Origin: Eubacterium sulci ATCC 35585
Lineage (GTDB): Bacteria > Bacillota > Clostridia > Peptostreptococcales > Anaerovoracaceae
NCBI GenBank assembly: GCA_001189495.1
Contig: CP012068.1
Coordinates: 248,001-312,000 of the forward strand
Length of the DNA: 64,000 bases
Direction of reading: 5' to 3'
Shown: piece by piece, positions 1-7,090 of the stretch
Numbering within the stretch: the first letter of the stretch is position 1
How the letters are laid out: each line of letters opens with the position of its first letter
Position numbers and translations under genes: made by a program
Notes under the pieces: generated by a model
Databases searched by the model: none
What the model saw: the letters and a program-made list of their open reading frames with translations, nothing else
What the model was told of the DNA's origin: nothing

Positions 1-185
1 AGCTAATTGGTGCAACCAAGCTAAAAGGTCTCACGCTAGTTCCTTTGACCATGTATATAAACGAGGCAGGCCTAGCGAAGCTAGAGATAGCTCTTGCTCG
101 AGGCAAGAAGAACTACGATAAGAGAGACGCTATAGCAAAGCGCGATGCTTCAAGAAACATGGAGCGCGCAATGAAGCAGAGATAG
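1..185 (+). CDS. smpB: SsrA-binding protein SmpB (3' part only)
   Basis: Only the last 60 codons are inside the window; the reading frame enters at base 3 and stops with TAG at 183-185. The visible protein reads as the C-terminal part of SmpB: a [18 protein letters not shown] block, then a Lys/Arg-rich tail ([17 protein letters not shown], ending in MKQR). In the family the beta-barrel binds the tRNA-like domain of tmRNA and the basic tail reaches into the ribosomal decoding centre during trans-translation. The tmRNA gene lies 95 bp downstream on the same strand, the usual smpB-ssrA pairing, which supports the call strongly. Confidence 0.93.
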   Translation, partial: LIGATKLKGLTLVPLTMYINEAGLAKLEIALARGKKNYDKRDAIAKRDASRNMERAMKQR

Positions 186-280
186 ATTCCTTAGCTGCAG
201 GACGGGCAGAGAGACTGCTTAATCCTGTTTTGCTAGGGTATATCAGATATAAGCAAGGCGAAGCTTTGACTCATGAACAT

Positions 281-636
281 GGGGATGTAAAGGTTTCGAC
301 GGGGGTGTAGAAGCCCGATAAGCGAGCCGTGGTTCCGGATCCACGTAAAAAGTCGGACGTTAAATATAAACGCTAAAAATAACAACAAACTCGCATTTGC
401 TGCGTAATTAGCAGCCCGCGTGCCTATTCAGGTTCACCTACAGACCTGATGTCGGCATCGACTATGTAGGAAAACTTTGCGGTGAGGCCCGTAACCGTAA
501 GGGACTAACGGGATAACTGTGGTAGTAGTCTGCTGATGAGCGGCTGCCACGGCGAAAATTTATTCATCAGCTGCGCTCGGAGAAAATCGAGTGGAAATGC
601 TTTCGGACGCGAGTTCGACTCTCGCCATCTCCACCA
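281..636 (+). ncRNA. ssrA: tmRNA (transfer-messenger RNA)
   Basis: One-piece tmRNA. The 5' end GGGGATGTAAAGGTTTCGAC and the 3' end GAGTTCGACTCTCGCCATCT followed by CCACCA form the tRNA-like acceptor and T arm, with the CCA encoded. The resume codon and tag ORF are at 372-407 and encode AKNNNKLAFAA followed by TAA, a typical proteolysis tag ending in Ala-Ala. The RNA rescues stalled ribosomes together with SmpB, whose gene is immediately upstream. I saw no convincing promoter in the 95-bp gap before it, so it may be transcribed from within or upstream of smpB and processed. Confidence 0.97.
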
Positions 637-644
637 AAACAAGC

Positions 645-676
645 TGAACCGTTGAAATTTCAACGGTTCATTTTAT
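645..676 (+). terminator. Rho-independent terminator of ssrA
   Basis: A perfect 26-bp inverted repeat at 645-670 (TGAACCGTTGAAA and its complement) follows the tmRNA CCA by 8 bases. The descending arm is followed by TTTTATAT. Confidence 0.85.
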
Positions 677-687
677 ATATATACGAA

Positions 688-843
688 TTATACACGAATT
701 TTATCTAAAATTGACGTCGCTTTGCTTTCCTCTGCTGGGTAAAAGTGGCTATAAACATTTAAAGCTGTTGCGATGTCGGAGTGGCCGGGCCGTCTGCTTA
801 TCTCTAAAATATTTATATTATTGTTAGCTAATGAGGATATATT
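688..843 (-). pseudogene. Tyrosine recombinase (integrase) C-terminal remnant
   Basis: On the minus strand an open frame ending in TAA at 688-690 encodes a fragment with SLANNNINILEISRRPGHSD, then IATALNVYSHFYPAEE and a short charged tail. This matches the C-terminal catalytic end of phage/ICE tyrosine recombinases, in which the usual L-GHSD-TTLN-YSH block ends with the nucleophilic tyrosine (here the Y of NVYSH). About 50 residues remain; the rest of the integrase and any start codon are gone, and the next reading frame begins right at the break (844). The position directly downstream of tmRNA, a common integration target, suggests a former island or prophage whose integrase decayed. Confidence 0.72.
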
Positions 844-1089
844 ATGAAAATGACAAAAGAAGAACTGAAAACGGAGATAGAGAGTTGTCTATCAGATGTA
901 ACATTTATTTACCACAATAAAAATGCGGGAGTCACCGCAACTGTAGATGATTTTAAGCCAAAATACCAAGCATGGTTTGGAGAGTTGTGGAAAGAATATT
1001 CAAATGCGGATGATTTAATGAGTGATACGTTTTATGACAATCGGTCACTTAATGAAATAGTACAAGAACTCGATTTTCAATTGTATTAA
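844..1089 (+). CDS. Small hypothetical protein (81 aa)
   Basis: An acidic, soluble-looking 81-residue protein, without signal peptide or membrane segment and rich in Glu, Asp, Tyr and Phe. I do not recognise a family. The start ATG at 844 follows the sequence ATGAGGATATATT, which provides a GAGG-like ribosome binding site. It lies between the integrase remnant and the IS200 element, so it is probably cargo of the same accessory region. Coding status is likely but unproven. Confidence 0.5.
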   Translation: MKMTKEELKTEIESCLSDVTFIYHNKNAGVTATVDDFKPKYQAWFGELWKEYSNADDLMSDTFYDNRSLNEIVQELDFQLY

Positions 1090-1154
1090 ACACGGAACGT
1101 ACCAGGATGACCTTAGGGCTCCTGGTCTTTTAATTTGAAAAAATATTGTTATTA

Positions 1155-1180
1155 AACATCGCAAGCAAGCGATGTTTTTT
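1155..1180 (+). terminator. Terminator hairpin after the 81-aa gene
   Basis: Stem AACATCGC (1155-1162) with GCGATGTT (1169-1176), a 6-nt loop, and a run of six T. It lies 65 bp after the small gene and before the IS200 left end. Confidence 0.65.
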
Positions 1181-1192
1181 ATTGTAATAAGA

Positions 1193-1866
1193 AAACCCCG
1201 CGTTGGACGTGGGGTTCAGTGTACGCTACGCGTTTGACCAGAAATCCTCTCTCCGTTAGGATATAATTGCGGTCTGCCAACTGCAAAATCCTAGGAGGAG
1301 GAGATCATGGGTCTTAACGACATAAATAGTCTATCGCATTCGAAATGGAATTGCAAATACCATATAGTATTTGCACCAAAGTACAGAAGAAAAGTGTTTT
1401 ATGGACAGAAAAAAGTAGCAATAGGAAAGATTTTAAGACAACTGTGTGAATGGAAAGGGATAAATATTATCGAAGCTGAGGTATGTCCTGACCATATACA
1501 TATGCTGGTTGAAATACCACCCAAAATGGCAGTTTCAGGCTTTGTAGGGTACTTAAAAGGTAAAAGTAGTACGCTAATATATGAGCAATTCGGCGAACTA
1601 AAATATAAATATAAAAATAGGTCGTTTTGGTGCAAAGGATATTATGTAGATACGGTTGGTAAAAACACGAGCCGAATTGCGGAGTACATAAGAAATCAAC
1701 TTGAAGAAGATAAGTTGGGAGATCAATTAAGTATAGCCGAAGTTGGATATTTAAGTAAAAAGAAAAAGTAAACTAAGTGAACGCAGTTGGCAGAAGCGTT
1801 TACGCGTTGGACGCGTAGCGAGGAGCAAGGGCTATGCCCGAATGTGAAAAACCCCACGTTCTGATA
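1193..1866 (+). mobile_element. IS200-type (IS200/IS605 family) element, right end split by an IS3 insertion
   Basis: Single-ORF element of about 0.7 kb with hairpin ends rather than terminal inverted repeats, as expected for the family. The left end has a stem AACCCCGCG (1194-1202) with CGTGGGGTT (1208-1216). Near the right end there is a stem TACGCG/CGCGTA with loop TTGGA (1801-1817). The last right-end arm CCCCACGTT (1852-1860) no longer has its partner nearby: AACGTGGGG is found at 3332-3340 on the far side of the inserted IS3 element. The full IS200 therefore probably spans 1193 to about 3350 in two pieces. Confidence 0.78.
1307..1771 (+). CDS. tnpA: IS200-family transposase TnpA (Y1 HUH nuclease)
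   Basis: A 154-residue single-strand DNA transposase. It carries the HUH metal-binding motif as HIH at residues 63-65 (PDHIHMLVEIPP) and the catalytic tyrosine at residue 127 in IAEYIRNQ, preceded by the GYYVDTVGKN segment typical of IS200 TnpA. The family cuts and joins single-stranded hairpin ends using the 5'-phosphotyrosine chemistry of this tyrosine. Length is normal and the frame is intact, with a strong AGGAGGAG ribosome binding site before ATG 1307. There is no tnpB partner, placing it in the IS200 group. The protein looks functional, though the element's right end is interrupted by the downstream IS3 element. Confidence 0.93.
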   Translation: MGLNDINSLSHSKWNCKYHIVFAPKYRRKVFYGQKKVAIGKILRQLCEWKGINIIEAEVCPDHIHMLVEIPPKMAVSGFVGYLKGKSSTLIYEQFGELKYKYKNRSFWCKGYYVDTVGKNTSRIAEYIRNQLEEDKLGDQLSIAEVGYLSKKKK

Positions 1867-1897
1867 TGTACCCAGAATCCTGGACACATGTTATGAA

Positions 1898-2785
1898 CTA
1901 AGCGGAACACATGGATGTTATCCTGTACTTTACAGGTGGCATCCATTTTGTTTTTCTTTGTATTCTTTCATTGTTGTAATAACTTATGTATTCATCTAGT
2001 GCTTTTGAAAAGCTCTCAAATGATTCATATTCTTTCTCGTAGCCGTAGTACATTTCATTCTTTAGACGTCCAAAGAATGTTTCCATAATGCAATTATCTA
2101 TGCAATTGCCACGCCTAGACATCGATTGGATAATTCCTCTGTTTTTTAGTTCCTGACGATAGTAATTATGTTGATATTGCCATCCTTGATCTGAATGAAA
2201 TATTAATCCTGTAAGTGATTTGAACTTTTTAAATGCCATCTCTAACATTCTCTTGATTTGATTTAGGTTTGGACTCATCGATAAATCATATGAAATAACT
2301 TCATTTGTGTACATGTCAATTATCGGAGAAAGATAACACTTTCCCCATGAAAAGTTAAACTGAGATACATCAGTTGTCCACTTCTGAAGTGGTGCTGTTG
2401 CTGTAAAGTCCCTATCTATTATGTTTGGTGCTACTTTACCTACTTCACCCTTGAATGAGTGATACTTTTCCTTAGGTCTTTTGCCTTGCAATCCAAGGGA
2501 ATGCATGATACGTTGTACTCTTTTGTGATTAACAATATTTCCACGTCTTAAGAGCTCTCTATACACTCTTCTCACACCATATCTGCCTTTATGCTGATCA
2601 AATATTTTCTTGATTTCTTCAGTGAGTTCAGCATTTCTAAAGCCTACAGTATCAACTTTACTGATTTCGTAGTAGTAAGTTGATTTAGGCATATTTAAAC
2701 CTTTTAGTAGGTGCTTTAATTGGTATCCTTCTTCTCTGAGCGCTTTGATGATTGCTGCTTTTTCGCCTTGAGTTGCGCAGCCCAT
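1898..2785 (-). CDS. IS3-family transposase OrfB (DDE integrase domain)
   Basis: A 295-residue product with an HTH_21-like N-terminal part (about 50-110) and an rve integrase core. The catalytic triad is visible: Asp139 in WTTDVSQF, Asp199 in FHSDQGWQY and Glu235 in NCIMETFFGRLK, with 35 residues between the last two (DD35E). It ends with the usual YNNERIQ...PVKYR segment. It overlaps the 3' end of orfA in the -1 frame, so the active enzyme is expected to be the OrfAB fusion made by frameshifting; ATG 2785 could make OrfB alone. No disruption is visible. Confidence 0.93.
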   Translation of the reverse strand: MGCATQGEKAAIIKALREEGYQLKHLLKGLNMPKSTYYYEISKVDTVGFRNAELTEEIKKIFDQHKGRYGVRRVYRELLRRGNIVNHKRVQRIMHSLGLQGKRPKEKYHSFKGEVGKVAPNIIDRDFTATAPLQKWTTDVSQFNFSWGKCYLSPIIDMYTNEVISYDLSMSPNLNQIKRMLEMAFKKFKSLTGLIFHSDQGWQYQHNYYRQELKNRGIIQSMSRRGNCIDNCIMETFFGRLKNEMYYGYEKEYESFESFSKALDEYISYYNNERIQRKTKWMPPVKYRITSMCSA

Positions 2786-3282
2786 CTTTCTTGTCTCAAG
2801 GCGATCCTTTTTTTTACTACTTCAATCTCAGCTTTCATTGCCGCAATTTCTGCTCTTAGTCTGATTAACTCTTCACGTTCTGATTCAGTTAAAGGCTTGG
2901 GTTCAATCGTTTTCTTTTTCATATCAGGGTTCTTGCTCTTGCGACCTTTCTTTTCATTCACAAGACCATTGTAACCTAATTCTTTGTATTTGCGAACCCA
3001 CGTATATAGCATTCCATTATTTATACCTGCAGAAACAGCAACTGATTTGTAGGATTGTCCTGCTAATACTTTAGCAACTAATTCATATTTCGCTTCAGGG
3101 GTCCACACTTTGTTATTACCTAAGTGCTTTAATGCATCTGGTCCATTTTGTTCTTCGATACGAACCCAGTATCGAACCATTTGATGAAAGTTTGATGTTT
3201 TTATTCCTTCTAGTGTTTCAGGCCATATTCCTTGTCGATATAGCTCAATACACTCTAACTTATACTCATGACTGTAACGCAT
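2716..3282 (-). CDS. IS3-family OrfA (helix-turn-helix protein, IS150 type)
   Basis: I chose ATG 3282 (MRYSHEYKLECIELY) because it has an AAGGAGGG ribosome binding site and because the longer frame would start inside or beyond the terminal inverted repeat. The protein, about 188 residues, has two helix-turn-helix segments (an N-terminal one, and one around WTPEAKYELVAKVLAGQSYKS) and a C-terminal coiled coil rich in Glu/Lys/Arg, which in IS3 elements mediates transposase multimerisation. The slippery run of eight A (eight T at 2808-2815 on the plus strand) lies in its 3' part and would shift ribosomes into orfB. Confidence 0.9.
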   Translation of the reverse strand: MRYSHEYKLECIELYRQGIWPETLEGIKTSNFHQMVRYWVRIEEQNGPDALKHLGNNKVWTPEAKYELVAKVLAGQSYKSVAVSAGINNGMLYTWVRKYKELGYNGLVNEKKGRKSKNPDMKKKTIEPKPLTESEREELIRLRAEIAAMKAEIEVVKKRIALRQERWAAQLKAKKQQSSKRSEKKDTN

Positions 3283-3323
3283 GAAAATACCCTCCTTACT
3301 GGGTGTCCAGTAAAGAGGGTACA

Positions 3324-3352
3324 TATCATTCAACGTGGGGATGGTTTTTTTG
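3324..3352 (+). repeat. Displaced arm of the IS200 right-end hairpin
   Basis: CAACGTGGGG followed by ATGG and a T-tract (3331-3351) is complementary to CCCCACGTT at 1852-1860 on the other side of the IS3 element. Joined, they form a 9-bp stem followed by a T-run, the expected shape of an IS200 right-end/terminator hairpin. Confidence 0.6.
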
Positions 3353-3360
3353 TCGTTTGT

Positions 3361-3480
3361 TCATACGACGTAAAACAGGACAAGCAAGGTAGTCCGAGCG
3401 TAAGCACTCGCAGGACGTTAAACAGAAAGGAAACTATAACAATGGCATTTACAAGAGACTCGTTAAAACAATTTGGTATT
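3361..3480 (+). other. Degenerate phage-like fragment with a start signal but no gene
   Basis: After a small hairpin (GTCGT/ACGAC around 3352-3369), a good ribosome binding site (AGAAAGGAAA) precedes ATG 3442, which encodes only MAFTRDSLKQFGI before the sequence switches into the antisense of another broken gene. The start resembles N-termini of phage structural or scaffold genes, but 13 residues are too few for a family call. Best read as debris from a deletion junction near 3480. Confidence 0.35.
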
Positions 3481-3701
3481 GCCCAGATGTACAGGTCTAG
3501 CTCCTCGTCGTGGAAGACCACCTCATCGGTGTGCTCTAGCAGGAAATCGGGGTCGGAAATGATGAAGTACTGGAATATCTCATTGTCCAAATCACCATTT
3601 ATCAGCTATAGCGGACGGCTTGCAATCTCGTTGGCGAGAACCATCCCTCACACCTGACTTGATAGGTCTTCGTAGGTTTTGATGTAATCGTTGAAATCCA
3701 T
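3472..3701 (-). pseudogene. Broken ICE/phage-associated small protein gene
   Basis: Minus-strand ATG at 3701 with an AGGAGG ribosome binding site starts MDFNDYIKTYEDLSSQV, then meets an in-frame TGA, continues GMVLANEIASRPL, meets an in-frame TAG, and continues in the same frame through GDLDNEIFQYFIISDPDF to EELDLYIWAIP. Read through the stops, this looks like a conserved small acidic protein of clostridial conjugative elements and phages (recognised from memory, function unknown). Two nonsense codons in one frame and a lost 3' end show it is dead. The exact downstream break is uncertain. Confidence 0.6.
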
Positions 3702-3793
3702 GGGATCCTCCTTTGTTTCTTGCAATCTCGACCGTCTTCAGACGGTCTTGCTGGAGGTCTAAATAGATTGATTAATGAGGCGTTTAGCTATAT

Positions 3794-3813
3794 AATCATA
3801 TACGTATATGATT
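3794..3813 (+). promoter_or_regulatory. Perfect 20-bp palindrome, candidate operator
   Basis: AATCATATACGTATATGATT is a perfect palindrome 18 bp upstream of the ATG at 3832 of a small regulator-like protein. It overlaps an alternative ATG at 3808, which argues for 3832 as the true start. A self-regulatory site for the downstream protein is the natural inference. Confidence 0.55.
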
Positions 3814-3831
3814 AAGAAAGTGAGAGAACTT

Positions 3832-4011
3832 ATGGCTAATGATGTACAGAAGCGCACAGAGCAGGGCGATGAGAAGAAGACAACGCTTACCTTGTCTTTG
3901 ACGGTTGGCAATAAGAAGAAGCTCAAGGTGATGGCAGCACAGCAGGAGACCTCCATTGCAGCAATCATCCATGAATGGGTAAAAGAACACTCAGAGGAGG
4001 TGGACGCATAA
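3832..4011 (+). CDS. Small regulator-like protein heading the methyltransferase module
   Basis: 59 residues from ATG 3832 (MANDVQKRTEQ); an in-frame ATG at 3808 would add eight residues but lies within the palindromic operator. The order is a charged N-terminus, a short beta-strand-like stretch (KTTLTLSLTV), then KKKLKVMAAQQETSIAAIIHEWVKEHSEE, which fits a ribbon-helix-helix fold: one strand and two helices. Such proteins act as autoregulatory repressors or antitoxins. Its stop codon overlaps no gene but is directly followed by ATG 4012 of the methyltransferase (TAA then ATG), so the two are co-translated. Function as controller of the module is inferred. Confidence 0.7.
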   Translation: MANDVQKRTEQGDEKKTTLTLSLTVGNKKKLKVMAAQQETSIAAIIHEWVKEHSEEVDA

Positions 4012-5184
4012 ATGGCAGGAAATTCTGGTCTTAGCAACGCCACAAAAGCAAAGAAAGATGAGTTTTATACTCAGCTAACAGATATTGAGAAGGAGATGCG
4101 TTATTACAGAGCGCATTTTAAGGGCAAGACAGTCTTCTGCAACTGCGACGACCCATTTGAATCCAACTTCTTCAAGTACTTTGTTTTGAACTTCAACAAG
4201 TTAGAGCTGAAGAAACTCATTGCCACATGTTATGCAACCTCTCCTATAGCAAACCAGCAGCTGACCCTGTTTGATGTCATCGGTGGTGAAGAGGAGAACC
4301 GGGACAAGCCATATAAGGCGATCGTTACTACGGTCTATGACAAGACGGGCGACGGTGGCGTTGATATGTTCGACGTAGCAGAGCTGTTCAAGTCTGGTGA
4401 GAACGAGCTTACAGAGCTTGCAGGTGATGGAGATTTCCGTTCTAAGGAGTGTCTTGAACTTTTGGATGAGGCAGATATTGTTGTGACGAATCCGCCATTC
4501 TCATTGTTCAGAGACTACGTAGCAACGCTTATGGAACATAAGAAGAAGTTCATCATCATTGGAAACGTGAATGCCATCACATACAAAGAGGTATTTCCAC
4601 TGATTATGAATAATAAAATCTGGATTGGAGCAAGCATCCATTCTGGAGATAGGGCATTCTACGTTCCTGATGATTACCCTCTCAATGCCTCTGGCTGTGG
4701 AGTTGATGCAGACGGTCGTAAGTTCATTCGTGTAAAGGGCGTGCGTTGGTGGACGAACATCGACTATAGACAGCGCCATGAAGAATTAATTTTGGTTAAG
4801 AAATACAGTCCTGAAAACTACAGTAGCTACGACAATTATGACGGAATCAATGTAGATGCCACGTCTGATATTCCGTGTGACTATGCAGGCATGATGGGTG
4901 TTCCCATTACGTTCCTCGATAAGTACAGCCCAGACCAATTTGAGATATTGGGTGTAACGCAATCATGGTGTGGAGTGGCAAGCAAAATATATCCAAAGCA
5001 GGTTCAAATTGATAAAAATGGTAAACGCTCTCAGGTAACAAAGCTCAATGATGGTGCGGCAATAAAGGTTGAAGTACCGCCTAAGGGAAAGACTTATTAC
5101 GATGTTGATGGAGAACTATTTGTAAAAACATATGCACGCGTGCTTGTGAGAAACAAACATCCAGAAGCTCCGAGGGAGGTGTAA
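4012..5184 (+). CDS. Adenine-specific DNA methyltransferase, EcoRI-methylase type
   Basis: 390 residues. The N-terminus (KKDEFYTQLTDIEKEM, then FKGKTVFCNCDDPFESNFFKYF) and the catalytic motif IV TNPPF at residues 159-163 match the EcoRI methylase family, which transfers methyl from SAM to N6 of adenine. Asp46/Asp47 in NCDDP belong to the conserved family block around the SAM site. No EcoRI-type endonuclease is adjacent; instead the next gene, starting 3 bp after its stop codon, encodes a DUF262-HNH protein, so the enzyme probably protects host DNA from that nuclease or marks sites for it. It could also be a solitary epigenetic methylase. Its target sequence cannot be read from the protein. 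Confidence 0.85.
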   Translation: MAGNSGLSNATKAKKDEFYTQLTDIEKEMRYYRAHFKGKTVFCNCDDPFESNFFKYFVLNFNKLELKKLIATCYATSPIANQQLTLFDVIGGEEENRDKPYKAIVTTVYDKTGDGGVDMFDVAELFKSGENELTELAGDGDFRSKECLELLDEADIVVTNPPFSLFRDYVATLMEHKKKFIIIGNVNAITYKEVFPLIMNNKIWIGASIHSGDRAFYVPDDYPLNASGCGVDADGRKFIRVKGVRWWTNIDYRQRHEELILVKKYSPENYSSYDNYDGINVDATSDIPCDYAGMMGVPITFLDKYSPDQFEILGVTQSWCGVASKIYPKQVQIDKNGKRSQVTKLNDGAAIKVEVPPKGKTYYDVDGELFVKTYARVLVRNKHPEAPREV

Positions 5185-5187
5185 ATC

Positions 5188-6282
5188 GTGCAGATAGAAC
5201 AAAGAAAAGTGACTGTTAGAGAGGTCACAGAGGGATATTTCAATGATGACGAAGAAGGCGTTGTTGGGTATGATGAACGGCTTGATATTCGACCAAAATA
5301 TCAAAGAGAGTTCGTCTATAAAGATGCACAGAGAGATGAGGTTATCCGAACGGTACGCCGAGGATTGCCGTTGAATGTGATGTATTGGTGCTGTACAGGC
5401 GAGGATACCTATGAAGTGCTAGACGGACAGCAGAGAACAATTTCTCTGTGTGAGTACGTCGATGGTACTTTCTCGGTCGATGACAAGTATTTCTATAACT
5501 TGCCTTCTGACCAGCAAGACCAGATTCTTGATTATGAGCTGTTTGTCTATGTATGCGATGGCACCGACTCAGAGAAGCTGGACTGGTTCAAGATAATCAA
5601 TATTGCTGGTAAACCTTTGACTGACCAAGAGCTGAGAAACGCCATTTATGCTGGCTCTTGGGTTTCTGATGCAAAGCGTTATTTCTCGAAGACGGGATGT
5701 GCTGCTGATACGTTGGCGGGCGATTACCTCAAGGGTGAATCCATCCGTCAGGAGTACTTGGAGACTGCTATTAGCTGGGCTGCTGCCGCAGATGGTGAAA
5801 CCATCGAAGGCTATATGGCAAAGCATCAAAACGAGCCTACCGCTCAAGCATTGTGGAGCTACTTCCGCTCTGTTATTGAGTGGGTAGAGGCTATCTTCCC
5901 GAAGAAGCGCAAGGAGATGAAGGGTCTGGCTTGGGGCTTGTTCTATAACGAACATGGAAAGAGAACAGACCTAGACCCTAAGAAGCTTGAACTTGAAGTG
6001 CAGAGGCTTCTTGGCGATGAGGATGTGACAAAGAAATCCGGCATTTATGAGTACCTGCTTACTGGCTCTGAGCGTGCCTTGTCCATCCGTGCCTTTGATA
6101 GACGTGATGCCTTGGCAGCTTACGAGAAACAGCATCACAAGTGTGCAATCTGCGGTGAAGAGTTTGAGTTTGAGGAGATGCAGGCAGACCACATCAAGCC
6201 TTGGAGCAGGGGCGGTCACACAACCACTGAGAACTGCCAGATGCTCTGTCGTGATTGCAACTTGAAGAAAAGCAATAAGTAG
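5188..6282 (+). CDS. DUF262 and HNH nuclease fusion protein
   Basis: 364 residues starting at GTG 5188 with a GGGAGGTG ribosome binding site 3 bp after the methyltransferase stop. The N-terminal DUF262 domain (about 10-230) contains the family hallmark DGQQR at 79-83, related to the ParB/Srx nucleotide-binding fold; the C-terminus (about 318-364) is an intact HNH nuclease with zinc-type cysteines C319, C322, C354 and C357, the catalytic DH at 334-335 and Asn349. DUF262 proteins with nuclease domains are known in modification-dependent restriction (GmrSD) and other defence systems. Here it is tightly coupled to an adenine methyltransferase, so a restriction-like role is the best inference. No helicase or specificity subunit is seen. 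Confidence 0.82.
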   Translation: MQIEQRKVTVREVTEGYFNDDEEGVVGYDERLDIRPKYQREFVYKDAQRDEVIRTVRRGLPLNVMYWCCTGEDTYEVLDGQQRTISLCEYVDGTFSVDDKYFYNLPSDQQDQILDYELFVYVCDGTDSEKLDWFKIINIAGKPLTDQELRNAIYAGSWVSDAKRYFSKTGCAADTLAGDYLKGESIRQEYLETAISWAAAADGETIEGYMAKHQNEPTAQALWSYFRSVIEWVEAIFPKKRKEMKGLAWGLFYNEHGKRTDLDPKKLELEVQRLLGDEDVTKKSGIYEYLLTGSERALSIRAFDRRDALAAYEKQHHKCAICGEEFEFEEMQADHIKPWSRGGHTTTENCQMLCRDCNLKKSNK

Positions 6283-6292
6283 GTGAATCAAT

Positions 6293-6397
6293 ATGAATGG
6301 ACTTAATGTAGAGCAAGAAGCAGCTCTAGTTTATGCGTGGATGCACCAGGATGCAGATGAGAGGGATTTCACAGACCTAGGAATCTCGGAACCGTAA
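6293..6397 (+). CDS. Possible 34-residue protein after the nuclease gene
   Basis: ATG 6293 lies 10 bp after the nuclease stop with an AGTAGGTG ribosome binding site and encodes 34 acidic residues (MNGLNVEQEAALVYAWMHQD and so on, ending GISEP). The placement suggests translational coupling as a fourth gene of the module. It could also be the intact start of a gene truncated by a deletion. No family recognised. Confidence 0.35.
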   Translation: MNGLNVEQEAALVYAWMHQDADERDFTDLGISEP

Positions 6398-6491
6398 ACT
6401 CGGTCATATCTGATTGAGATAAGAAAAGACACATTGATATAAAGATTTAAATGTGAATACTATAATTCTATAAAAAGGAGCTGTCTATATT

Positions 6492-7052
6492 ATGTCTGTA
6501 GAAATAGTTGAAAGCGTCTTAGGTGAAATAAATAATGATAGATTTAAAGAAGCCTGTGAAATCTTGGTAAAAGAATACCCTTTTGAACCTGTTATAACTA
6601 ATCCTAGACCTAGAAATTACAGTTATAGACAAAAGATGGAGCAATTTAGGAGAGATGGATTTATTGACAGATATACTGGAGAAAAACTTTTAAACCCAGG
6701 AGCGTTGAAATTGATATCGTTTTTCTACCCAGAAGAGTTCCCTTATCAAGCCCACTGGAAAATGACGGATACGCATATTGCATATATGGAACTGATTCCA
6801 ACGATTGATCATATTTTTCCTGTTTCTAGAGGTGGAGAGGACAATGAGGAAAACTGGGTGACCACTTCAATGAAGAAGAATGCAATCAAGAGCAATTGGA
6901 CTCTGGATGAACTAGGTTGGGATTTGTACCCTGCAGGCAATATTGATAAGTGGGATGGACTAACTAAGTTATTTGTTTCAGCCGTCGAGAAACACCCCGA
7001 AGCTTTAAATGACAATTATATCGCTAAATGGTATCGAATATCATTATATTAG
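6492..7052 (+). CDS. HNH endonuclease domain protein
   Basis: 186 residues with the block IPTIDHIFPVSRGGEDNEEN followed by NAIKSN around residues 102-135, i.e. the DH, the Asn and the second NxxK-type helix of an HNH nuclease; the catalytic pair is Asp106-His107. The zinc-binding cysteines of many HNH proteins are absent, and the N-terminal 90 residues are not recognised. It has its own AAAAGGAG ribosome binding site and is 94 bp beyond the preceding small frame, so it may be a separate unit. A defence role is inferred from its neighbours, not shown by the sequence. The coding region is more A+T-rich than the methyltransferase and nuclease genes before it. Confidence 0.72.
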   Translation: MSVEIVESVLGEINNDRFKEACEILVKEYPFEPVITNPRPRNYSYRQKMEQFRRDGFIDRYTGEKLLNPGALKLISFFYPEEFPYQAHWKMTDTHIAYMELIPTIDHIFPVSRGGEDNEENWVTTSMKKNAIKSNWTLDELGWDLYPAGNIDKWDGLTKLFVSAVEKHPEALNDNYIAKWYRISLY

Positions 7053-7090
7053 GTGATAATACCTAAACAAAACTACATAAGGAGCAAACG

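Larger units (their letters stand above)
1867..3323 (-). mobile_element. IS3-family (IS150-type) insertion sequence
   Basis: About 1457 bp bounded by imperfect 21-bp terminal inverted repeats: 1867-1887 (TGTACCC...TGGACAC) and 3303-3323 (GTGTCCA...GGGTACA); the outer 7 and inner 7 positions match. It contains overlapping orfA and orfB on the minus strand with an A8 slippery run. No clear 3-4 bp target duplication is visible. The flanks themselves are complementary (CCCCACGTT outside the left end, AACGTGGGG outside the right end), so it sits in the loop of a hairpin that belongs to the IS200 right end. Confidence 0.9.

Noticed and set aside
1399-1635. Open frame on the opposite strand of tnpA
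   Set aside because: Shadow of the conserved transposase frame, without start signals or recognisable protein.
1852-3340. Apparent long inverted repeats around the IS3 element
   Set aside because: The outer parts belong to the IS200 right-end hairpin into which the element inserted; the IS3 ends are the TG...CA 21-bp repeats.
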